NCBI GenBank assembly: GCA_910585335.1
Contig: CAJUCU010000011.1
Coordinates: 3,979-18,378 of the forward strand
DNA from: an uncultured Bacilli bacterium
GTDB lineage: Bacteria > Bacillota_I > Bacilli_A > RF39 > UBA660
Direction: 5' to 3'
Length of the DNA: 14,400 nucleotides
Positions 7,463-13,329 of the stretch are shown here, piece by piece (within the stretch, counting starts at the first letter, position 1; each line of letters opens with the position of its first letter). The notes under the pieces were generated by a model. That model made no database searches, had not been told where the DNA came from, and saw only the letters and a program-made list of their open reading frames with translations. Position numbers and translations under genes: made by a program.

Positions 7463-7511
7463 TTATAAATGCTATTGTACTTGATCAGATTGATTGTTAT
7501 TTGGACTTTTC

Positions 7512-7535
7512 CTAACTAAAAATAGTTAGATTTTT
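7512..7535 (+). terminator. Intrinsic terminator after the interrupted HYT gene
   Basis: CTAACT (7512-7517) and AGTTAG (7524-7529) form a 6-bp stem with a 6-nt loop, followed by ATTTTTG. This separates the interrupted gene from the retron promoter. The rest of 7463-7678 shows no convincing gene. Confidence 0.55.
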
Positions 7536-7678
7536 GTTCTTTCTCGGAAAGTGAGAATCATAATTATGGTAATAGAAACAAAAGTACTTGTAATATGTGA
7601 AGATTTAGAAAGAAAAGTAGATGAAAATAGCTGGTTATTATTTGGTGAAGTGAAAATATATTTATTAAATAGCATTTA

Positions 7679-7687
7679 TGATATAAT
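7679..7687 (+). promoter_or_regulatory. Extended -10 promoter of the retron
   Basis: TGATATAAT, with TATAAT at 7682-7687 and no clear -35. Transcription should start around 7693-7695, exactly where the proposed msr-msd RNA begins, and run through into the reverse transcriptase gene. Confidence 0.65.
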
Positions 7688-7692
7688 ATAGA

Positions 7693-7860
7693 AGCAGTAG
7701 TGATTGGATTATTTCCTACTTTAGCGAGTCGTTAAGGGACTTTAATAATTGTGATGATTAATAGTAATATTCCAAAGGACTAAACTACACGCTGTGTAGA
7801 CGCTACGTTCTACTTCGCTTCAGTCCATTTCCATATTACAATATCATTTGTACTGCAAAT
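7693..7860 (+). ncRNA. Probable retron msr-msd RNA
   Basis: This 190-nt non-coding stretch between the extended -10 and the RT gene is strongly structured. TTAGCGAG (7721-7728) matches the conserved segment after a1 in retrons such as Ec86, where the branching guanosine is the G of AGC; here that would be G7724. CTTTAGCG/CGTTAAGG forms a short msr hairpin. A long imperfect stem then folds 7754-7847: ATGAT/ATCAT, GTAATAT (7764-7770)/ATATTAC (7833-7839) and GGACT (7777-7781)/AGTCC (7822-7826). An apical CTACAC-GCT-GTGTAG hairpin sits at 7785-7799; this is the msd candidate. GCAGTA (7694-7699) and TACTGC (7851-7856) could be the a1/a2 closing pair, but it is short and lies 21 nt before TTAGCG. 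Exact ends are therefore uncertain. Placement directly upstream of a retron-type RT is the family's usual layout. Confidence 0.65.
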
Positions 7861-7879
7861 TAAATAGGAGGTAGTAAAA

Positions 7880-8827
7880 ATGTGGAAGTACATAGGAACT
7901 AAAGAATGTAATGAATTTTTGCTATCTCTTAATTTATTTGATTTTAAGAATAAAGACATGTATATAAAAACTATTTATTCTATTACTAATAATATAGAGT
8001 CAAATTACAAAATCTATAAAATTAAAAAGAAAAATGGCAATTACAGAACTATATATGAACCAAATCCATTATTAAAATCTATTCAAAGAAATATTTTGGC
8101 AAATATACTTAATCATAAATCTGTATCTAAATATGCCAAAGCATATCATAAGGGAACTTCATTACTAGATAATGCACTGCCACATATTAATAAAAGAATG
8201 ATTTTAAAACTAGATATAAAAAATTTTTTTGAAAATATATCTTTTTTTGATATTTATAATTGTTGTTTCCCGATAGAATACTTTCCTAAATCTGTAGGGA
8301 TGGTGTTGACTTATCTATGTACTTATGATGGGCATTTGACGCAAGGATCTCCAACATCTTCCTATATTTCAAATCTTGTTATGAAGGATTTTGATGAAGA
8401 AATTGGCACTTGGTGTGATTTGAATCATATTGCTTATACACGATATTCAGATGATATGACTTTTTCTGGAATTTTTAATCCCAGTGAAATAATCATTAAA
8501 GTTAGAAAGTTATTATATAAATTAGGATTAGAATTAAATAATAGTAAAATTCATGTGGTAAGTAATCATTTTAGTCAAAAAGTTACAGGAATTGTAGTTA
8601 ATGAAAAAGCACAGGTCTGTTTAAAGTATCGTAAAGAAATAAGAAAAGAAATATACTATATAAATAAATTTGGATTATGTTCTCATTTAAAACGATGTAA
8701 TATAGATGTTTCTCCTGAAAAATATTTGCAGAAATTATATGGAAAAATATTGTATGTTTTGCAAATTGATTCACACAATCAAGAATTTTTAAAGTATAAA
8801 GAAATCATTAATAAGTTTAAATTGTAA
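7880..8827 (+). CDS. Retron-type reverse transcriptase
   Basis: A 315-residue RNA-directed DNA polymerase that in retrons copies the msd part of the upstream RNA into msDNA. It has a normal retron RT length with all core motifs: NALPH (98-102, the retron NAxxH signature) and catalytic D112 in ILKLDIKNFF. QGSPTS is at 155-160, RYSDDMTFSG has Y189-S-D191-D192, and VTGIVVN (235-241) is the retron VTG motif bound by the RNA. No extra effector domain is fused: the C-terminus is a short helical thumb. AGGAGG (7866-7871) 8 nt before ATG fixes the start. It is probably co-transcribed with the RNA from 7679-7687. No other gene follows in the same unit: 135 nt and a new promoter separate it from the next frame. 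Codon use is as AT-rich as its neighbours. Confidence 0.92.
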   Translation: MWKYIGTKECNEFLLSLNLFDFKNKDMYIKTIYSITNNIESNYKIYKIKKKNGNYRTIYEPNPLLKSIQRNILANILNHKSVSKYAKAYHKGTSLLDNALPHINKRMILKLDIKNFFENISFFDIYNCCFPIEYFPKSVGMVLTYLCTYDGHLTQGSPTSSYISNLVMKDFDEEIGTWCDLNHIAYTRYSDDMTFSGIFNPSEIIIKVRKLLYKLGLELNNSKIHVVSNHFSQKVTGIVVNEKAQVCLKYRKEIRKEIYYINKFGLCSHLKRCNIDVSPEKYLQKLYGKILYVLQIDSHNQEFLKYKEIINKFKL

Positions 8828-8921
8828 CTATCATATAGTCATTTTTATTATTTGAGTAAAAGTGAAATTCATAAATCAATAGAGAAAATCGGCAAGAAGA
8901 CAAAATAACTATAATACACTG

Positions 8922-8930
8922 TGATATAAT
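8922..8930 (+). promoter_or_regulatory. Extended -10 promoter of the two-gene unit after the RT
   Basis: TGATATAAT with TATAAT at 8925-8930, no recognisable -35. It shares the 12-nt string TGATATAATATA with the retron promoter. The expected leader is about 25 nt and carries GGAGG (8951-8955) before ATG 8962. Confidence 0.6.
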
Positions 8931-8961
8931 ATAAGTACTATACGATTTACGGAGGTATTCC

Positions 8962-9201
8962 ATGAAGAATGAAAATAGGCAAAAGGTGGAAGTGGCAAGA
9001 CAATTTTGTCAGGCAGTTAAGGATTTAGCCCAAAACTATAATTTACCATTTTTTGTGGTGACAGATGGGGCTAGTGCCACTAGTAATAATGGTTGTGAAG
9101 CAGTAAAGAATGCAAGAGATCATCATATTAGATGGGAACAGGAAAATGGATATGATCCTTATGAAGATTGGAGTAAAAAAGATGGAACAAAAAATCAATA
9201 A
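8962..9201 (+). CDS. Small conserved-looking protein, unknown function (VTDGAS motif)
   Basis: A 79-residue, charged, soluble protein with no signal or membrane segment. Its centre, LPFFVVTDGASATSNNGCEA, is followed by VKNARDHHIRWEQENGYDP and an EDW ending. I recall very similar short hypothetical proteins in Clostridia and relatives, but no named domain. GGAGG (8951-8955) 6 nt before ATG fixes the start. Its last 20 nt overlap the start of the next gene, so the two are probably translationally coupled and may act together. It lies 135 nt downstream of the retron RT behind its own promoter. A role with the retron is only a possibility. Confidence 0.75.
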   Translation: MKNENRQKVEVARQFCQAVKDLAQNYNLPFFVVTDGASATSNNGCEAVKNARDHHIRWEQENGYDPYEDWSKKDGTKNQ

Positions 9202-10276
9202 TATAATGAATTTGATGGATTCTATTGAATATGGTTTTAAAGATGAAAATGGTAAAAATATAATTAATACCAATCCTCAGAAATGGGATGATGAATTTTA
9301 TAAGTTCTATTATTTGCAAACTCCAGACGAATTGTTAAAATCTAAATGTGGCGTATGTTGGGATCAAGTAGAATTGGAAAGAAAATTGTTCCAGGATAAT
9401 AATATCAAATTTAAAACTTATTTTATTTATATGGTAGATCATGATATGTTACCATCCCATACTTTTTTAACTTATGAAAATAATAATAAATATTATTGGT
9501 TTGAACATTCTTGGAGTGCATATAAAGGAGTTCATGAATACAAAAGTGAATTAGAACTATTATTAGATGTGAAAAAAAATTTTATGAAAGAACATAATTA
9601 TGTTAGTGAGAATTGTTTTTTATATATTTATGAGTATCAAAAACCTAAAAAACATATCACTTGTGATGAATTCTATCAGTATATTGAAACACAAAAATTG
9701 ATGAAAATAAATAAACCATTCTATTTTTATCATTTAGTAAATAAAAATGTTGATATGAGCAATGGTTTATTAAGTCTTCAATATATGTATGATAACAAGA
9801 TGTATGATTTATTTGATAAAAATGTTTTAAAGTATAAAGATAGAATATTAAATGATTGGGATATAAAAAAATATAAGGGAAAATCTAATTTGACTCGTGA
9901 AGAATATATGGATGCTTTAAATATTTTTAGGGGAAAATATGGCTCCAATTATATATACTTTTTTAGATATCCTCCATATAAAAATTTGGGCAATAAAATA
10001 AATGAATTATCTAAGTATAAAGATATTTATAGAATTAATATAAATGATGAAGAGGTTCAAAAATCAATAACTGATATTTTTTATGGCTATGATATGAGTG
10101 ATAGTGATCAGCAATTATTAAATCGGAAGTATTATGAAAATATTTCAGAAGAAGAATACTTTTCTAAGTATGATGATACTCTTTCTATGAATTTTAGTAC
10201 ATTAAATCATATCGGCATCAGTTTTCAAAATGGGTATTGTCCAAGTCAATTTTTAGAACAGATTAACTGGGAATAA
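9182..10276 (+). CDS. Transglutaminase-like N-terminal segment with an uncharacterised C-terminal half
   Basis: A 364-residue protein in two parts. Residues about 1-160 look like a transglutaminase-type cysteine-hydrolase fold: C59 in CGVCWDQVELE, H93 in PSHTFLTY and E108 in YYWFEHSW are in the right order for a Cys-His-Asp/Glu triad. The remainder, about 165-364, is rich in Tyr, Lys and Asp (SLQYMYDNKMYDLF; REEYMDALNIFRGKYGSNY) and ends in a STLNHIGISFQNGY stretch. It resembles uncharacterised Clostridia proteins I know only as hypothetical. ATG 9182 is chosen because GGAG (9170-9173) is 8 nt upstream; the frame is open to 9110, but only within the preceding gene. It overlaps the 79-residue gene by 20 nt. 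Peptidase, amidase or crosslinking activity is inference. No signal peptide is seen, so it is cytoplasmic. Confidence 0.7.
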   Translation: MEQKINNIMNLMDSIEYGFKDENGKNIINTNPQKWDDEFYKFYYLQTPDELLKSKCGVCWDQVELERKLFQDNNIKFKTYFIYMVDHDMLPSHTFLTYENNNKYYWFEHSWSAYKGVHEYKSELELLLDVKKNFMKEHNYVSENCFLYIYEYQKPKKHITCDEFYQYIETQKLMKINKPFYFYHLVNKNVDMSNGLLSLQYMYDNKMYDLFDKNVLKYKDRILNDWDIKKYKGKSNLTREEYMDALNIFRGKYGSNYIYFFRYPPYKNLGNKINELSKYKDIYRININDEEVQKSITDIFYGYDMSDSDQQLLNRKYYENISEEEYFSKYDDTLSMNFSTLNHIGISFQNGYCPSQFLEQINWE

Positions 10277-10311
10277 AGCATAGTGGAAATATGTATTAAT
10301 GGGAGGTTATT

Positions 10312-10816
10312 ATGAAAGATAGGGTGAATACTACTAATATAGCGATGCATTTAGTCCAATCATTTTGCTGAACCTAGTATGTTTACGGATAAAAAAGGAT
10401 ATTTTGAATTCTTAAGAGAAAAGAATCAAGGGATTAATTCACAGTTTTGGATCGATTTTGAAGAAGATATATATAAAGTAGAAAGAGAAAAATTGAATGC
10501 TGAAGGTCCAGATGAAATTGTATCGAGGGGTGTTCATTATATAAATGTCCTTCAGGAGTTTTCTAATTACTTTCATATAAAAAAGCCAAATAGTAAGTTG
10601 ATTGTTTGGTGTGGTACTCACTATGATTTCATAAGTCCATTTGCCAAGCAAACTATTTTTGGCTATGAGAAAAATGATGTTGTTAGTGTAGATTATTGTG
10701 GTGGAATATCATTAGGAATTGATAACTCTAACCATATCATTGCTAATGTTAATAATCAGTTTTATCCAATTTGTTTTGAAGATATAAAACCGCATCATCG
10801 ACACTTGGGAAAATAG
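10312..10816 (+). pseudogene. Unknown gene split by a one-base frameshift in a T run
   Basis: GGGAGG (10301-10306) 5 nt before ATG 10312 opens MKDRVNTTNIAMHLVQSF, which then stops at TGA 10369-10371. Skipping one T of TTTT (10363-10366) continues directly into AEPSMFTDKKGYFEFLREKN and onward to TAG 10814-10816, about 167 residues in all. The downstream frame has no ribosome site at its own first ATG (10379), so the pieces belong together. One extra T (mutation, sequencing error, or a +1 slip from UUU to UUU) explains it. The product is soluble, with CGTHYDFISPFAK and VDYCGGISLGIDNSN in the second half; I recognise no family. It follows the transglutaminase-like gene by 35 nt and its last 68 nt overlap the convergent P-loop gene. 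Confidence 0.6.
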
Positions 10817-11324
10817 GGACGCCCTTTTCTTTAAAACGAGAAAAGTACTCTCTATTTCTTTTTATTTTTTCAATGTCATCGCTTTTCATACCACCATCAT
10901 AATTATGTTCTTCTCTGTGTTTTATATATTTTAAGTGAGTATCGAAATCTGGGATAACAATAGCATCTGGAATCATATTTACTGAACTGGCACCAATGAC
11001 CCAAAATCCTAGTTTTTTTGCCTGTTCTGTAATAACGTCTGCTTTTCTTTCAATGCTATCGATTTCTTCCTCGCTCCAATTCCACCAATCTCCTTTAGGA
11101 AAAGCATTACAAGATTCCCATAAAACATCCCCATCTATCCAGTTGTTTTCTTTTTGATGTTTCACATAATAGGTTTTTCCAATCCCACTTGGACCATAAA
11201 TAAATAGTCCTTTCTTGTGCGTTATATATCTTTGTTTTAACTCGTTCCAAACAGTAGAACCATCACTAAAAATAATTGGCGTATTTTTATCTAATAAGTT
11301 ATCATTTAAAAAATCATTATCCAT
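10749..11324 (-). CDS. P-loop NTPase / kinase-like protein
   Basis: A 191-residue soluble protein. Walker A GPSGIGKT is at 44-51 after the strand KKGLFIY. A second strand, GFWVIGASS, follows the acidic helix EEEIDSIERKADVITEQAKK. The segment DTHLKYIKHREEHNYDGG with following KIKRNREYFSRF resembles the lid and Arg region of small nucleotide/nucleoside-kinase-like P-loop proteins found in phages and large viruses. The substrate is unknown. I prefer ATG 11324 because GAAAGGA (11339-11333) sits 8 nt upstream of it; the ATG at 11333 abuts that ribosome site. Its promoter is at 11348-11356. The natural-looking C-terminus (VPIFPSVDDAVLYLQNKL) overlaps the opposing frameshifted gene, with no terminator between them. 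Confidence 0.8.
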   Translation of the reverse strand: MDNDFLNDNLLDKNTPIIFSDGSTVWNELKQRYITHKKGLFIYGPSGIGKTYYVKHQKENNWIDGDVLWESCNAFPKGDWWNWSEEEIDSIERKADVITEQAKKLGFWVIGASSVNMIPDAIVIPDFDTHLKYIKHREEHNYDGGMKSDDIEKIKRNREYFSRFKEKGVPIFPSVDDAVLYLQNKLDKTDY

Positions 11325-11347
11325 ATAATCCATCCTTTCGTTCTTTT

Positions 11348-11356
11348 ATTATATCA
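11348..11356 (-). promoter_or_regulatory. Extended -10 promoter of the P-loop gene
   Basis: On the minus strand TGATATAAT (11356-11348) is an extended -10 with a perfect hexamer; no convincing -35. The leader to ATG 11324 is about 15-20 nt and includes the AAAGGA ribosome site. Confidence 0.5.
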
Positions 11357-11372
11357 TTATATAATAAATCGG

Positions 11373-11378
11373 TATAAT
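11373..11378 (+). promoter_or_regulatory. -10 element of the tocopherol-cyclase-like gene
   Basis: A TATAAT on the plus strand about 28 nt before ATG 11407. The region between the two divergent genes is very AT-rich and no -35 stands out, so the call rests on the hexamer and position alone. Confidence 0.35.
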
Positions 11379-11406
11379 ATTTTGTATTCGAAAAATAATA
11401 TGTAAT

Positions 11407-12357
11407 ATGAAGAAATTATTTTTAATGAAAAATCCTGATTTATTTCAGGGAGAACAATACTTGAATACGAACACCAATTATTTTGAAGGATGGTATTTTA
11501 AAAATGTAAATGGCGAGAGGGGGATTTCTTTTATTCCTGGGATTCATATTAGTGATACTGCAAAGAATGCTTTTATCCAAGTGATTACGAATGATTCGTC
11601 TTATTATGTTCCTTATTCTATTTCAGATTTTGCATTTTCTTTTGATCCTTTTTGTATTACAATTGGCAAGAATACTTTTACAAAAGAGGGACTTCATATT
11701 GAGATAGAAGATAAAAAACAAAAGCTTCATATTTTGGGTGATATTTTCTATTTTGATAGTAAAAATATAAAACCACGGTTTTTAGCCCCTAATATCATGG
11801 GCCCTTTTTCTTATATTCCTTTTATGGAGTGTAATCATGCTATTTTGAGTATGCAAAATAAAATAAATGGTTTTATTAAGATTAATGGAAATTTATTGGA
11901 TTTTGGGCATGGTACTGGTTATATTGAGAAAGATTGGGGTTTTTCTTTTCCTAAATCTTATATTTGGTGTCAGGGGAATTGTTTTAAGAAGGATGCTAGC
12001 TTTATGCTCTCTATTGCCGATATTCCTTTTCAACTTTTTCATTTTAGAGGATTTATTTGTGTGCTCATGATAGATAATCAGGAATTTCAATTTACTACAT
12101 ATAATCATGCTAAAATAGAAAAATATCATGTTGATGATTCCTTATTAGATATTATTTTAAAAAAAGGCTGCTACTTTCTTCATATACAATCAGAATATGA
12201 AAACGGGATGAAGCTGATGGCCCCAGTGAAAGGCAAAATGGAGAAGGATATTTTAGAAAGTATTACGACTTTTGTTACAGTGACTTTGAAGAAGGATGAT
12301 GAAATTATTTTTTCTGATACTAGTACTAACTGTGGCTTAGAAATTGTTCTTTCATAG
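11407..12357 (+). CDS. Tocopherol cyclase family-like protein
   Basis: A 316-residue protein with the markers of the tocopherol-cyclase-like beta-barrel family: NYFEGWYFKN near the N-terminus, FSYIPFMECNHAILSM, and HGTGYIEKDWGFSFPKSYIW with WCQGN following. In plants and cyanobacteria the family closes the chromanol ring of vitamin E. In Firmicutes, homologues occur without the rest of that pathway and their substrate, perhaps a lipid or isoprenoid, is unknown. No signal peptide or membrane helix is apparent. ATG 11407 has no Shine-Dalgarno site; the in-frame ATG 11425 is not better placed, so I keep the longer form. It runs divergently from the P-loop gene and ends 54 nt before the next gene. 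Confidence 0.82.
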   Translation: MKKLFLMKNPDLFQGEQYLNTNTNYFEGWYFKNVNGERGISFIPGIHISDTAKNAFIQVITNDSSYYVPYSISDFAFSFDPFCITIGKNTFTKEGLHIEIEDKKQKLHILGDIFYFDSKNIKPRFLAPNIMGPFSYIPFMECNHAILSMQNKINGFIKINGNLLDFGHGTGYIEKDWGFSFPKSYIWCQGNCFKKDASFMLSIADIPFQLFHFRGFICVLMIDNQEFQFTTYNHAKIEKYHVDDSLLDIILKKGCYFLHIQSEYENGMKLMAPVKGKMEKDILESITTFVTVTLKKDDEIIFSDTSTNCGLEIVLS

Positions 12358-12377
12358 TTTCATGTATAAAACTGTTC

Positions 12378-12412
12378 TTTTTTCACATATTATGTGTAGG
12401 AGCGTGAAAAAA
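12378..12412 (+). promoter_or_regulatory. Inverted repeat enclosing a ribosome binding site
   Basis: TTTTTTCAC (12378-12386) is the exact complement of GTGAAAAAA (12404-12412), whose last base is the A of the next gene's start codon. The loop contains AGGAG (12398-12402). A competing smaller hairpin, CACAT/ATGTG (12384-12396), would leave the site free. It could modulate translation; the stem is mostly A-U, so this is tentative. Confidence 0.3.
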
Positions 12413-12840
12413 TGGAAGAAAATATAAATGCACTAGATGAAATTCATAAAGGTGCCTGTATGGGTATGGATGCGTTACACTTTATTTCAGATAAAGTAGA
12501 AGATGATAAGCTACGTGAGGAACTTCGGAAACAGTATGATGATTATAAAAAGATTATGAGTCGAATAGAAGAGATTTATCCTAAATATAATGATGGTCTT
12601 CCTCATAAAACAACTACCATGAATAAAGCTCTCACTTGGTATGGTATTTCTATGAAGACTTTTTCTGACAAAAGTACGTCTAAGCTTGCGGAACTTTTAT
12701 TAGAAGGAGTGAATATGGGCATTATTGAAGGTAGAAAAGTACTGAATAATAAAAATGTGGATAAAGAAGTTCATAAAATTATTGATCAATTTGTTTCTAT
12801 GCAAGAAAAAAGTGTAGAAGCTTTAAAAAAATATTTATAG
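12412..12840 (+). CDS. Helical-bundle protein of unknown function
   Basis: A 142-residue, wholly alpha-helical, highly charged soluble protein (ALDEIHKGACMGMDALHFIS; DKLREELRKQYDDYKKIMSR; GVNMGIIEGRKVLN; IDQFVSMQEKSVEALKKYL). Four helices of similar length suggest a ferritin-like or DUF2383-like bundle, but the Glu/His pattern of a di-iron site is not clear and I do not claim one. AGGAG 9 nt before ATG supports the start. It is followed directly by an intrinsic terminator that overlaps its stop codon, and then by desulfoferrodoxin. Confidence 0.75.
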   Translation: MEENINALDEIHKGACMGMDALHFISDKVEDDKLREELRKQYDDYKKIMSRIEEIYPKYNDGLPHKTTTMNKALTWYGISMKTFSDKSTSKLAELLLEGVNMGIIEGRKVLNNKNVDKEVHKIIDQFVSMQEKSVEALKKYL

Positions 12841-12860
12841 ATACTTTGGTATCTTTTTTT
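12839..12860 (+). terminator. Intrinsic terminator after the helical-bundle gene
   Basis: AGATAC (12839-12844), loop TTTG, GTATCT (12849-12854), followed by six more T. The stem starts inside the TAG stop codon. Confidence 0.75.
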
Positions 12861-12899
12861 CTTGTGATTTATTTAGTATAATAAAAGAGGAGGTAGAAA

Positions 12900-13262
12900 A
12901 TGGAAAAATTAGTATTAAAAAAATGTGGTATTTGTGGAGGACTTGTTGAAGATTTACATTCTAGTCATCTTTCTTGTTGTGGAAAAGAAATGACGGAAGT
13001 TTTATCTAATTCTGTTGATGCTGCAGTAGAAAAACATGTACCAATTTATGAAATAAGCGATGGAAATATTGTTGTTACAGTTCATCATGTAATGGAGGAA
13101 GATCATTATATTGAATGGATAGCACTAGTATCTGGAGAGTCTTTAGAACGTATTTATTTAAAACCAGGGGATTCTGCTGTTGTTACTTTTTGCTCTAAAA
13201 CAAATGGTATTTTATATGCTTACTGCAATAAACATGGACTTTGGGAGACTGAAATCAAATAG
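12900..13262 (+). CDS. dfx: Desulfoferrodoxin (two-iron superoxide reductase)
   Basis: A 120-residue cytoplasmic enzyme that reduces superoxide to hydrogen peroxide without making oxygen, typical of anaerobes. Centre I ligands are all present: C9xxC12 and C26-C27 (rubredoxin-like Fe(Cys)4). Centre II ligands are also complete: H46 in EKHVP, H63, H69 in DHYIEWI, C109 and H112 in YCNKHG. E44 and K45 are the catalytic loop residues. The usual HPM around H63 is HVM here, a small deviation. AGGAGG (12888-12893) 6 nt before ATG fixes the start. A TATAAT at 12877-12882 lies too close to the ribosome site to be a comfortable promoter. Length is normal for the family (about 125). Confidence 0.95.
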   Translation: MEKLVLKKCGICGGLVEDLHSSHLSCCGKEMTEVLSNSVDAAVEKHVPIYEISDGNIVVTVHHVMEEDHYIEWIALVSGESLERIYLKPGDSAVVTFCSKTNGILYAYCNKHGLWETEIK

Positions 13263-13296
13263 TTTAGAATGATTTTTGTTTCATTGTTTAGAAAAG

Positions 13297-13329
13297 AAAA
13301 AGTATTAGATTTTTTGTCTAATACTTTTT
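13297..13329. terminator. Bidirectional intrinsic terminator
   Basis: AAAAAGTATTAGA (13297-13309) and TCTAATACTTTTT (13317-13329) form a perfect 13-bp stem with a 7-nt loop and A/T flanks usable in both directions. It lies between the convergent desulfoferrodoxin and peptidoglycan-binding genes and overlaps the latter's stop codon. Confidence 0.85.

Noticed and set aside
7566..7691. 41-codon frame (MVIETKVLVICEDLERKVDE...) upstream of the retron
   Set aside because: No good ribosome site, its end overlaps the retron -10 element, and the composition is ordinary AT-rich. It may be a remnant but is not supported as a gene.
8827..8845. Terminator after the RT (ACTAT-CAT-ATAGT then CATTTTT)
   Set aside because: Only a 5-bp stem with one G-C pair and a 3-nt loop; too weak to call, although a transcript end is expected in this region.
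6476..10816. Mobile element integrated at tRNA-Thr
   Set aside because: I found no integrase, no transposase and no second copy of the tRNA 3' end in the window, so there is no attachment-site evidence.
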